A DNA stretch of 8,101 nucleotides from an uncultured Campylobacter sp. (GTDB lineage Bacteria; Campylobacterota; Campylobacteria; Campylobacterales; Campylobacteraceae): positions 1 to 8,101 of the forward strand of contig NZ_CALIMQ010000197.1 in assembly GCF_938045535.1 (NCBI RefSeq), in the 5' to 3' direction. Within the stretch, counting starts at the first letter, position 1, and every line of letters begins with the position of its first letter. Below the pieces are notes generated by a model. It had not been told where the DNA came from and searched no databases. It was given only the letters and a program-made list of their open reading frames with translations. Positions 1-5,810 of this stretch are shown here, piece by piece. Made by a program: the position numbers and the translations under genes.

Positions 1-276
1 GAAACCAACTACTGTTTCTAAGTCTTTGTTTAAGTATCCAGGACCGTGTGAAGTGATTGTTGATACAACTTTAGTGTCCATGTCTAAGACACCACCAGCT
101 TCACGTTCTTGTTTGTTCAAGTCCATTACTTGTGCCCATAAAGCTTTAGTAGCTTCAGTAGGTCCAGCTAAGAAACTGTCGTCTCCTTCATAAAGTGTGT
201 AGTTTTCTTGGATAAAGTCACGGACGTTAACTTCTTCTTTCCATACTTTACCTTTAAAACCGTTCCATTGTTCCAT
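1..276 (-). CDS. pflB: Pyruvate formate-lyase (formate C-acetyltransferase), N-terminal 92 residues, cut by the window edge
   Basis: Pyruvate formate-lyase is a cytoplasmic glycyl-radical enzyme that splits pyruvate with CoA into acetyl-CoA and formate during anaerobic fermentation. The frame starts at the ATG at 276 and stays open to base 1. The product begins MEQWNGFKGKVWKEEVNVRD and contains NYTLYEGDDSFLAGPTEAT (residues 25-43) and MDTKVVSTITSHGPGYLNKD (66-85), which is the N-terminal signature of PflB from Gemella, Staphylococcus and Bacillus-type Bacillota. The catalytic cysteine pair and the C-terminal glycyl radical site lie outside the window. The start is fixed by a strong AAGGAGG eight bases upstream. 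Codons end mostly in A or T, unlike the GC-rich-ending codons of the nuo genes, so this gene has a different genomic origin from the rest of the window. Family recognition is from memory of sequences; genus is inference. Confidence 0.93.
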   Translation of the reverse strand, partial: MEQWNGFKGKVWKEEVNVRDFIQENYTLYEGDDSFLAGPTEATKALWAQVMDLNKQEREAGGVLDMDTKVVSTITSHGPGYLNKDLETVVGF

Positions 277-284
277 AAATTTTT

Positions 285-291
285 CCTCCTT
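285..291 (-). promoter_or_regulatory. Ribosome binding site of pflB
   Basis: The minus strand reads AAGGAGG, a full match to the Bacillota anti-Shine-Dalgarno complement, eight bases before the ATG at 276. It decides the pflB start. Confidence 0.85.
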
Positions 292-301
292 AGATAATTG
301 G

Positions 302-319
302 TTGTGAAACTTATAACAG
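302..319 (+). promoter_or_regulatory. Imperfect Rex-like palindrome in the pflB leader
   Basis: The sequence TTGTGAAACTTATAACAG has a perfect left half (TTGTGAAA) and a degenerate right half, 13 of 18 matches to the Rex consensus. It sits between the proximal -10 and the ribosome binding site, where a bound repressor would block transcription. Further half-sites are TTGTGAA at 432-438 and TTCACAA at 517-523. Confidence 0.3.
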
Positions 320-333
320 CTATCTACACAAAT

Positions 334-361
334 ATTATAACACAATTAATTTTAAGTGCAA
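334..361 (-). promoter_or_regulatory. Candidate pflB promoter with extended -10
   Basis: On the minus strand a perfect TATAAT lies at 339-334, preceded by TGT to give the extended -10 TGTTATAAT. A weak -35 candidate, TTGCAC (three of six matches), lies at 361-356 with a 16-base spacer. Transcription would start near 327, leaving a leader of about 50 bases before the pflB ATG. The -10 is convincing; the -35 is poor, as is common for extended -10 promoters. Confidence 0.5.
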
Positions 362-444
362 TACATAAGTGTAAAAAAATACAAAGATTTTGTTAAGTAT
401 TGTTATAATCGCTATTTTAAGGCAGTATAAGTTGTGAAAGATGT

Positions 445-453
445 ATTATAACA
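445..453 (-). promoter_or_regulatory. Second candidate upstream promoter (extended -10)
   Basis: A second exact TGTTATAAT lies on the minus strand at 453-445. The only -35 candidate at 17 bases is TTTAGT (473-468), three of six matches. If used it would give a pflB leader of about 160 bases. In such AT-rich DNA a TATAAT can arise by chance, so confidence is low. Confidence 0.25.
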
Positions 454-484
454 GTTTAATATGCTGTACTAAAATTTTGAAACA

Positions 485-502
485 GAATGAAATATTTCAC
501 AA
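485..502 (-). promoter_or_regulatory. Rex-like operator upstream of pflB
   Basis: The minus strand reads TTGTGAAATATTTCATTC. This matches the first 15 of 18 bases of the NADH-sensing repressor Rex consensus TTGTGAAATATTTCACAA; only the last three bases differ. Rex controls fermentation genes such as pflB, adh and ldh in Bacillota, so both sequence and position fit. It lies about 125 bases upstream of the proximal promoter but only about 12-35 bases upstream of the distal one. Regulation by Rex is inference. Confidence 0.5.
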
Positions 503-541
503 TATAACCTTAATTGTTCACAATCTAACCTCTTTTTATCT

Positions 542-658
542 TCATTTCACTAATTTAAAAACAAAAAAGAGCATTATCAAATTTCTTCGCTTCATCATAC
601 CCGCAAGCCCGAGCCCAAACATCATCGCAGCGACGATCAGATAGTGATTTAGACTCAT
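542..658 (-). pseudogene. nuoK: NADH-quinone oxidoreductase subunit K, truncated at the junction
   Basis: NuoK is a small membrane-arm subunit of complex I, normally about 100 residues with three membrane helices and a key glutamate in helix 2 (Glu36 in E. coli) needed for proton pumping. Here the frame begins MSLNHYLIVAAMMFGLGLAG and continues MMKRRNLIMLFF, giving helix 1, the basic loop and the start of helix 2. After residue 32 (about base 563) similarity stops; the frame reads VFKLVK and ends at TGA, 38 residues in all. The key glutamate would fall at residue 35, where lysine is read. The ATG lies one base after the nuoJ stop, as expected for the operon. The native organism probably has an intact nuoK followed by nuoL, nuoM and nuoN; the truncation is most likely produced by the join. 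Confidence 0.82.
557..568. other. Junction between Bacillota and Campylobacter DNA
   Basis: Composition, codon style and protein homology all change here. To the right, the minus strand encodes normal NuoK residues up to LIMLFF. To the left, NuoK similarity ends and AT-rich pflB-upstream DNA begins. The break lies in the A-rich run AAAACAAAAAAG, so it cannot be placed to the base. A short homopolymer at the join is typical of a chimeric assembly or amplification product. No terminal inverted repeats, target duplication or transposase are seen. Confidence 0.8.
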
Positions 659-659
659 T

Positions 660-1187
660 TTATCCCTCGCTCTCTTCGTATGTCAGGCTTGCGTCCATCT
701 GCTTATGCGCAAGCACGATAGCGCATATCATCGCCACGAGCAGCATCACGGCTGCAAGCTCGAAAATCGCTAGATATTTCGTAAAAATAATCATCCCAAG
801 CGCCTCGGTATCGTCGGTGTTTAAAATTTTAAGCGTTTCTACGTTGTTTGCGACCACCGCGCCGAGCACGATAATCACGAGCAAAAATGCGATCACGCCG
901 CTAAGCGCGAAAAATAGCCTTGCCCCCTTTTTCGGCTCGATTACGTTTTTATCCGCGCCCAAAAACATCAGCGCAAAGCCGTAAAGCACGATCACGGCGC
1001 CAGTGTAGACTATGATCTGCACCACGCCTAAAAACTCCGCATCCAGCAAGAAGAAAAATCCGCTCATAAAGACCATGCCGCCGGCCAGCGCGCTAAGGGC
1101 GTAAAGGACGTTTTTGCTAAAAACGCTGATGCCGAAAAGCGCCAGGCAAACCGCGCTGAAAAAATAAAATGCAAGCGTTTGTATCAT
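660..1187 (-). CDS. nuoJ: NADH-quinone oxidoreductase subunit J (complex I membrane arm)
   Basis: NuoJ is an inner-membrane subunit that links the quinone-site module to the antiporter-like subunits of complex I. The 175-residue product is a normal length and strongly hydrophobic, with five predicted helices at about 2-22, 28-48, 53-76, 90-112 and 137-161. Helix 3 carries the family signature GVVQIIVYTGAVIVLYGF, which in solved structures holds the pi-bulge involved in coupling. The ATG overlaps the nuoI stop as ATGA (1187-1184) and is preceded by GGGGGAGGAG. The TAA stop lies one base before nuoK. A short acidic tail (YEESEG) follows helix 5. Nothing is missing. Confidence 0.95.
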   Translation of the reverse strand: MIQTLAFYFFSAVCLALFGISVFSKNVLYALSALAGGMVFMSGFFFLLDAEFLGVVQIIVYTGAVIVLYGFALMFLGADKNVIEPKKGARLFFALSGVIAFLLVIIVLGAVVANNVETLKILNTDDTEALGMIIFTKYLAIFELAAVMLLVAMICAIVLAHKQMDASLTYEESEG

Positions 1188-2101
1188 TGCTCCTCCCCCT
1201 GCGCGGCGGAATTTTCGGCGCTTTGAGAGACGAGATTTTCTTTGGAATTTCGCTGCGAATCAGGCGCGGAATTTTGAGCGTCCGTAACGGAATTTTCTTT
1301 AGAATTTTCGGCGTCCGCGGCGGAGTTTTCCTTTAAGCTTGCCCGCCCGACGTCTTGCCGCTCGGCTAAAATTTCGCCGCTTAAGCCCGCGCCCTTTGAA
1401 AATAGAATTTTATCGCTAGCGACGCCCTCTTTTTTGGAGCTTTCCGCGGCACTATTTTTTAAATTTGAATCCGCGCTCTTTAAGCTTAGCTCATCGCTTG
1501 CGGCGTCGCTTTTTATATAGGCGTTCGGCGTCACCTTGATCCGCGCGCCTGCGTTTTCATCCAGGCTGCCATAGCCTGCAAACTCCTGCGCCGCGCCGTT
1601 TAAACATAAATTTTCGCCGCGAATTAAAAGATCCTCTTTAAAGCCGTAGTATGCCCGCTGTTCGCTCGCAAGCTCATATTCGCAGCCGTGCACGATAGCG
1701 ATCTCAGGGCAGACATCCGCGCAAAGCCCGCAGTAGACGCAGCGCCCTAAATTTATCGAGTAGTTATCTACCTTTTTGCGGCCGTCGGCGCCGAGGCTGG
1801 TCTCCATTGCGATGCAGTTTGCCACGCAGATCTTCTCGCACAAGCCGCATCCGATGCAGCGTTCGCTGCCGCTTTCAAGCAGGCGCATAAGCTTATGCAC
1901 GCCGCGGTATCTAGGCGGCATGACAAATTTTTCCATAGGATATCGAAGCGTATGCGAGCCGCCGCGCTTAAACATATTTCGCAAAACGACCCACAGCCCC
2001 ACGAAAAGCTCGCCATTAAAGGTGCGGGCTAGGAATCTGCGAAACTTATCGCCGCCGGATTTAATAGGGGTTCGTTTATCGATCTGGGCGTATCTTGCCA
2101 T
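1184..2101 (-). CDS. nuoI: NADH-quinone oxidoreductase subunit I (two [4Fe-4S] ferredoxin-type) with long C-terminal extension
   Basis: NuoI carries clusters N6a and N6b, which pass electrons from NuoG towards NuoB and quinone at the membrane surface. The N-terminal part (residues 1-70) has the amphipathic NuoI leader. Two cysteine motifs follow: Cys82/85/88/92 (CIGCGLCEKIC) and Cys121/124/127/131 (CVYCGLCADVCP), enough for both clusters. In the first motif valine replaces the usual proline after the fourth cysteine, and there is an extra Cys96. The conserved region ends near residue 195. The remaining roughly 110 residues are low complexity, rich in Ser, Ala, Asn, Glu and Lys, making the protein 305 residues against roughly 160-215 in most relatives. 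The start follows AAGGAGG by five bases, and that site overlaps the nuoH stop. Confidence 0.94.
   Translation of the reverse strand: MARYAQIDKRTPIKSGGDKFRRFLARTFNGELFVGLWVVLRNMFKRGGSHTLRYPMEKFVMPPRYRGVHKLMRLLESGSERCIGCGLCEKICVANCIAMETSLGADGRKKVDNYSINLGRCVYCGLCADVCPEIAIVHGCEYELASEQRAYYGFKEDLLIRGENLCLNGAAQEFAGYGSLDENAGARIKVTPNAYIKSDAASDELSLKSADSNLKNSAAESSKKEGVASDKILFSKGAGLSGEILAERQDVGRASLKENSAADAENSKENSVTDAQNSAPDSQRNSKENLVSQSAENSAAQGEEQ
1187..1336 (-). repeat. ENSA-type low-complexity repeat in the 3' end of nuoI
   Basis: Residues 256-305 of NuoI contain repeated ENS, QNS, RNS and KEN units (KENSAADAENSKENSVTDAQ is one stretch). In the DNA this appears on the plus strand as copies of GGAATTTT or a close variant (about 1208, 1268, 1289 and 1301), spaced irregularly. 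The segment is predicted disordered and is probably not part of the conserved complex I core. Confidence 0.7.
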
Positions 2102-2111
2102 CGTACCCTCC

Positions 2112-3107
2112 TTAAACGATCGCTAGCGCGGTAATTAGCACGCAAGCAAGAGCTAACGGCATGCAGACTTTCCAGCAAAGCCCCATCAGCTGATCGGGGC
2201 GCAGATGCGGCCACGCCGCGCGCGCCCATAGGAAGCAGAAAAACACGAGGCTTGATTTTAACACCATCATAACGCCGCCAGGGATAAACCAAAACGCGTT
2301 AAATCCGCCCAAAAATAGCAGCGTCGTAACGACGGAGTAGGTTATGATATTGGCATATTCGCCGATAAAAAACATACCCCAGCGCATTCCCGAATACGCC
2401 GTACCGGCGCCCGCTACGATCTCGGTTTCGTTTTCGGTAAGACACAGCGGCGTGCGGTTGCACTCTACAAAGGCTGCGATAAGAAAGAGCGCGAAGCAGA
2501 CGGGCTCTTTCCAGATAAACCACTTATCAATGCCGCCGCTTTGCGCGCTTACGATGTCGATGAGCGAGAGCGAGCCCGTGATCATCACGATAGGGATCAG
2601 GCTAAGGCCGTTTATCACCTCAAAGCAGGTGATCTGCAAAAACGCGCGAAACGCGCCTATCGTGCCCCATTTATTGTAGCTCGCAAGCCCTCCGATCAGC
2701 AGTCCGTAAACGCAGGTGCCGCTAGCTCCGAGTAGGAATAAAATTCCCACATTTATATCGCTTAAAATCGGCTGTACCGTCCGCCCGCCGATCGTAAACT
2801 CCGGCAGCAGCGGCACTACCGAAAGCGCCACGAAAGCTCCCGTAGCCGATATGATCGGCGCGATTTTGAAAAGAAGCTTATTCGCCCGCGCAGGGATCGC
2901 GTCCTCTTTGGTAAAAAGCTTTATCATATCCGCGCCCACCTGCAAAAGCCCCGCAGGCCCGACCATAGAGGGCCCGATCCTACGCTGCATAAAGGCAAGT
3001 ACTTTGCGCTCGGCGTAGGTCGCAAGCCCCGAGAGCAGCGCGATAACGGCTAAAATCACGAGCGCCTTTAAGACGGTGGCTACGAAATAAAATGCACTAT
3101 CGCTCAT
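2112..3107 (-). CDS. nuoH: NADH-quinone oxidoreductase subunit H (quinone-chamber membrane subunit)
   Basis: NuoH forms the quinone-access tunnel with NuoB and NuoD and begins the proton pathway in the membrane. The 331-residue product is full length with about eight hydrophobic segments. Signatures visible are AERKVLAFMQRRIGP (32-46) with VGPAGLLQVGADMIKLFTKE (49-68), the charged loop GAFRAFLQITCFEVINGLSL (151-170), the acidic quinone-site loop NRTPLCLTENETEIVAGAG (217-235) followed by YSGMRWGMFFIGEYANI (238-254), and HLRPDQLMGLCWK (301-313) near the C-terminus. The ATG overlaps the nuoG stop as ATGA (3107-3104), with AAGGAG eight bases upstream. No anomaly is seen. Confidence 0.96.
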   Translation of the reverse strand: MSDSAFYFVATVLKALVILAVIALLSGLATYAERKVLAFMQRRIGPSMVGPAGLLQVGADMIKLFTKEDAIPARANKLLFKIAPIISATGAFVALSVVPLLPEFTIGGRTVQPILSDINVGILFLLGASGTCVYGLLIGGLASYNKWGTIGAFRAFLQITCFEVINGLSLIPIVMITGSLSLIDIVSAQSGGIDKWFIWKEPVCFALFLIAAFVECNRTPLCLTENETEIVAGAGTAYSGMRWGMFFIGEYANIITYSVVTTLLFLGGFNAFWFIPGGVMMVLKSSLVFFCFLWARAAWPHLRPDQLMGLCWKVCMPLALACVLITALAIV

Positions 3108-5809
3108 CTGCCCTCTCCTTTGGAATTTGAAATTTTCTCGATTTTTACGCCGGCGTAGCGCGAGGTTTTGAAAAATATCTCGCCGCGCAGTTTCTCATCA
3201 AAATACGGCAGATACGCCCCGCTAAAGCCTGGATCGATCTTTACGCTAGCGACGATTTCGCGCTTTAAGCTTACGAGCTCCTCTGTGCTGCTTTCGCTGT
3301 TTTCATTGTCAGAGGTACCGACTTTGTGCGCGCTGCTAGAGCGATCCGCTTTTTTTGCATGACTAGCGCCACCCTTGTCGCTTTCATTATCAGCAGCGCC
3401 AATTTTGCCTGCGCCGCCAGTTTTTTCATTATACCCCGTGCCGTCCGATTTGTAAATTTTAACGACATCGCCCGCGCTTACGCCCAGAGCTTCGGCGATG
3501 CCGGAGCTTAGATACAGCGCGCCCGCTTCGCCGAGCCCACTGCTTGCTCCGCTAAATTTATTGAATTGATGCAGCGGATTTGCCTCATAGATTAAAATTT
3601 CGCCCTCGCCCGCGCTAAGCGGCGCGGAAAGCGAAATTTCAAACTCCTCCTCGCTTGCGGCAAACTCCTTATTTCGCAGCTCATATCCGCGGTGATTTGC
3701 GCCGCCGTTGTCGTAGAAATTTTCTAAATCGTCAAATTTAACCTGCTCAAAATCCGCGCCCAAGCTAGGCGTATAGCAGATCGCGTGCTCCGCGCAAACC
3801 CCAAGCGCACAGGCGATGTCGTTTAGCTCGTATCCGCCATAATCAAGCGCCGCATTGGTAGGCACCACGCGCTTATCGTAGTTCGTAAACGTGCCCTCCT
3901 GCTGCACCAAGCTAGGCGCGTCCAGATCCGCTTCCAGCACGCCGAAGCTAATATCGCCCGCTTCATTGTAGCCTAGCGTCTCGCCCGCGCTCATTTGCGC
4001 GCTAAGCTCACAGATGAGCGCGACGCCCAGGCTGTTCGTGCGCGGCGGCACCAATAGCACCTTAAATGGCGTGTAGCGCTGCACCAAACCCGCCAGGCGC
4101 GCAAGCGTGGCGCTATTTGGCGTGCGGATAAAATCCTCGCCGATGATAAGCGAAAAACGCTCCTTTTTAGCCAAAATTTCATCTATTTTTTGCTCGTCCA
4201 GACCCAGCGCGCGGGCAAAATTTGAAATTTTACTTTCCGCAGGATTCTCGGAATTCTGCGCAGAATTTTTTGCGGAATTTTCAGCGCCGTCCGCGCTTGC
4301 GGAATTTTCGGCACAGCTCGCACTCGCAACGTTCCCAGCGCCATTTGCCTCCGCAGAATTCTCAGGATTTTGCGAATCTGCGGGTTTATCGTCTAAATTT
4401 TCCTTCGCCGCAGCATGCGAAATTTCAAATTCCGCCGCGAGTTTCGCATCCAGCCACTCAGGTAGATCGCGCCCGAACTTTTGCAAGATCCAAAGAAGGA
4501 TCTCTGCCTCCAAGCCCGCGGCGTGCGGCTGATGGATGAAATTTTTGCCAAAACCTTTAATGCCTTCGTCGCAAAACGGATGAAAATATACTCCGCCTGC
4601 CTTATTTAGCTTACAGGCGCTGTTTACCGCATAGCCCAGATTTGGCGCGTCGCTACGTAAAAATGTGCCGCAAACAACGATGAAATCGCTGTTTTTAACC
4701 GTCTGCGAATCCGCATTATAAAATTTCGTGCCGCTAAGCTTAGAAAATTCGCGCAGGAATTTTTGATACGCAAGCGCTTCGTCGTTAATCAGAGCGAGCT
4801 TAAATTTTTGCCGCAAAAGCTCTAAAATCCGCGCTTCTTCGTTGGTGATGAAGCTATTAAATTTGATATTTTTAATCTCGCCGTCCTCGATGCCGCGCAC
4901 GATGCGGCTAAAGACCGCTTCGTTTTTGCTCGCCCGCTCGTTTGAAAAATCCCAGCCGAAGCGCGCTCCTGCATGCAGAACGCTAAAATTTATGTCGCTA
5001 CTAACGCGATAAATTTTTTCACGTGCGTCGTCTATACCGCGGCGCTTGACCTCGTAATAAAGCAGTTCGCAATCGCTGCTGTGCGGATTGGAAGCGGGGA
5101 TCTGGCGCAGCTCCCAGGCGTTTGAAACGTATTTAAACGCGCTCTCCACCAAAGCTCCCGTCGGGCAGACCGCCGCGCTCTCGCCGTAGTTTACGCAATC
5201 ATCATTTTCATTTACCCGCGCGATTAGGCTTTTTTGAAGTTTGTTCCACACGGCGTAGGCGTCTTTAGGCATCGCGTCCTTTTGCTCCTTGCTCGGCGCG
5301 TCTCCGCCGCGCGGGACGAGCTTAAACGCATCTACGCCCAAGCGGTCTTTCGCGGCGGTGATACAGCGCTCGCAGACGATGCAAAGGCTAGGATCGTAAC
5401 TCAAATATCCCCAATCCTGCACCTCGCGCGCCGTATCGCGGATAGCGTAGCTTTGGGCATTTGTGCGCATCAGATGGGCTAAATTTTGAAGTTCGCACTC
5501 GCCGCTTTGATCGCAAACCCCGCATGCCATCGGATGGTTAATACAGTAAACCTGCGTGATCGCCTCGCGCTCGGCGTCGATCTCGGGGCTGCGGCTGTAA
5601 ACGACCATGCCGTCCTTGGCCTTGGCGTTGCAGCTATAGACGCGCTTGCCGTCCGCTTCGACCATACAAAGCCTGCATGCGAGCGTCGGCGTACCGCCAC
5701 TTAGATAACAAAGCGCAGGGATAAAAACGCCGCAGCGACGCGCGACCTGCAAGATATACTCACCCTCGTCGCACTCGCAAGCTTTACCGTCGATCGTGAT
5801 CTTTGCCAT
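3104..5809 (-). CDS. nuoG: NADH-quinone oxidoreductase subunit G (iron-sulfur electron-input subunit) with two low-complexity insertions
   Basis: NuoG is the large iron-sulfur subunit of the complex I peripheral arm. In order, residues 1-70 form a [2Fe-2S] ferredoxin domain with Cys34, 45, 48 and 60. His92 with Cys96, 99 and 105 (HPMACGVCDQSGEC) gives the His/Cys3 [4Fe-4S] cluster N5. Cys143, 146, 149 and Cys215 (AAVCPTGAL) give N4. From about 240 a degenerate molybdopterin-oxidoreductase fold follows. The region that in E. coli carries the N7 ligands reads IPASNPHSSDCELLYYEVK, with one cysteine (247), so N7 is probably absent. The protein is 901 residues; about 58-residue Ser/Asn/Ala-rich stretches at 470-527 and 788-845 account for its extra length over relatives. 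The ATG is one base after the preceding stop, with TAAGG six bases upstream. Confidence 0.95.
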   Translation of the reverse strand: MAKITIDGKACECDEGEYILQVARRCGVFIPALCYLSGGTPTLACRLCMVEADGKRVYSCNAKAKDGMVVYSRSPEIDAEREAITQVYCINHPMACGVCDQSGECELQNLAHLMRTNAQSYAIRDTAREVQDWGYLSYDPSLCIVCERCITAAKDRLGVDAFKLVPRGGDAPSKEQKDAMPKDAYAVWNKLQKSLIARVNENDDCVNYGESAAVCPTGALVESAFKYVSNAWELRQIPASNPHSSDCELLYYEVKRRGIDDAREKIYRVSSDINFSVLHAGARFGWDFSNERASKNEAVFSRIVRGIEDGEIKNIKFNSFITNEEARILELLRQKFKLALINDEALAYQKFLREFSKLSGTKFYNADSQTVKNSDFIVVCGTFLRSDAPNLGYAVNSACKLNKAGGVYFHPFCDEGIKGFGKNFIHQPHAAGLEAEILLWILQKFGRDLPEWLDAKLAAEFEISHAAAKENLDDKPADSQNPENSAEANGAGNVASASCAENSASADGAENSAKNSAQNSENPAESKISNFARALGLDEQKIDEILAKKERFSLIIGEDFIRTPNSATLARLAGLVQRYTPFKVLLVPPRTNSLGVALICELSAQMSAGETLGYNEAGDISFGVLEADLDAPSLVQQEGTFTNYDKRVVPTNAALDYGGYELNDIACALGVCAEHAICYTPSLGADFEQVKFDDLENFYDNGGANHRGYELRNKEFAASEEEFEISLSAPLSAGEGEILIYEANPLHQFNKFSGASSGLGEAGALYLSSGIAEALGVSAGDVVKIYKSDGTGYNEKTGGAGKIGAADNESDKGGASHAKKADRSSSAHKVGTSDNENSESSTEELVSLKREIVASVKIDPGFSGAYLPYFDEKLRGEIFFKTSRYAGVKIEKISNSKGEGR
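3275..3448 (-). repeat. Second low-complexity insertion near the nuoG 3' end
   Basis: NuoG residues 788-845 are rich in Gly, Ser, Lys, Asp and Ala and contain a loose internal repeat: KIGAADNESDKGGASHAKKA (802-821) resembles HKVGTSDNENSESS (828-841). It splits the C-terminal beta-barrel-like domain between GDVVKIYKSDG and LVSLKREIVASVKID. It is of different composition from the ENSA insertion. Confidence 0.6.
4229..4402 (-). repeat. ENSA-type low-complexity insertion in nuoG
   Basis: NuoG residues 470-527 are almost entirely Asn, Ser, Ala, Glu and Gly, with units PENSA, AENSA, AENSA, KNSAQNSENP. The plus strand shows GGAATTTT at 4274 and 4301 and GAATTC variants at 4251 and 4356. The style matches the tail of NuoI, suggesting expansion by the same process. 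It interrupts the molybdopterin-type domain between the LPEWLDAKLAAEFEI and ISNFARALGLDEQ segments and is probably a disordered surface loop. Confidence 0.7.
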
Positions 5810-5810
5810 T

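Larger units (their letters stand above)
277..556. other. AT-rich non-coding region upstream of pflB
   Basis: About 280 bases with no credible gene on either strand; frames are short and lack ribosome binding sites. It holds the pflB leader, two extended -10 elements on the minus strand, one on the plus strand (TGTTATAAT at 401-409), and several TTGTGAA/TTCACAA half-sites. I see no convincing terminator hairpin. Its composition matches pflB and not the nuo operon, so it belongs to the Bacillota part. Confidence 0.7.

Noticed and set aside
557..568. A mobile element insertion as cause of the nuoK break
   Set aside because: No transposase, inverted repeats or target duplication is visible, and the left side is a housekeeping fermentation gene with its own promoter region.
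441..644. Plus-strand 67-residue open frame
   Set aside because: It crosses the Bacillota/Campylobacter junction, lies antisense to nuoK, has no ribosome binding site and resembles no family.
1768..2292. Frames overlapping nuoI and nuoH on both strands
   Set aside because: They overlap well-supported conserved genes and show no protein family signal.
4107..4539. Plus-strand frames of 141 and 105 residues with repeated EFSA or RNSAQNF units
   Set aside because: They are antisense readings of the ENSA repeat in nuoG; the repetitive look comes from the DNA repeat, and no start signal is present.
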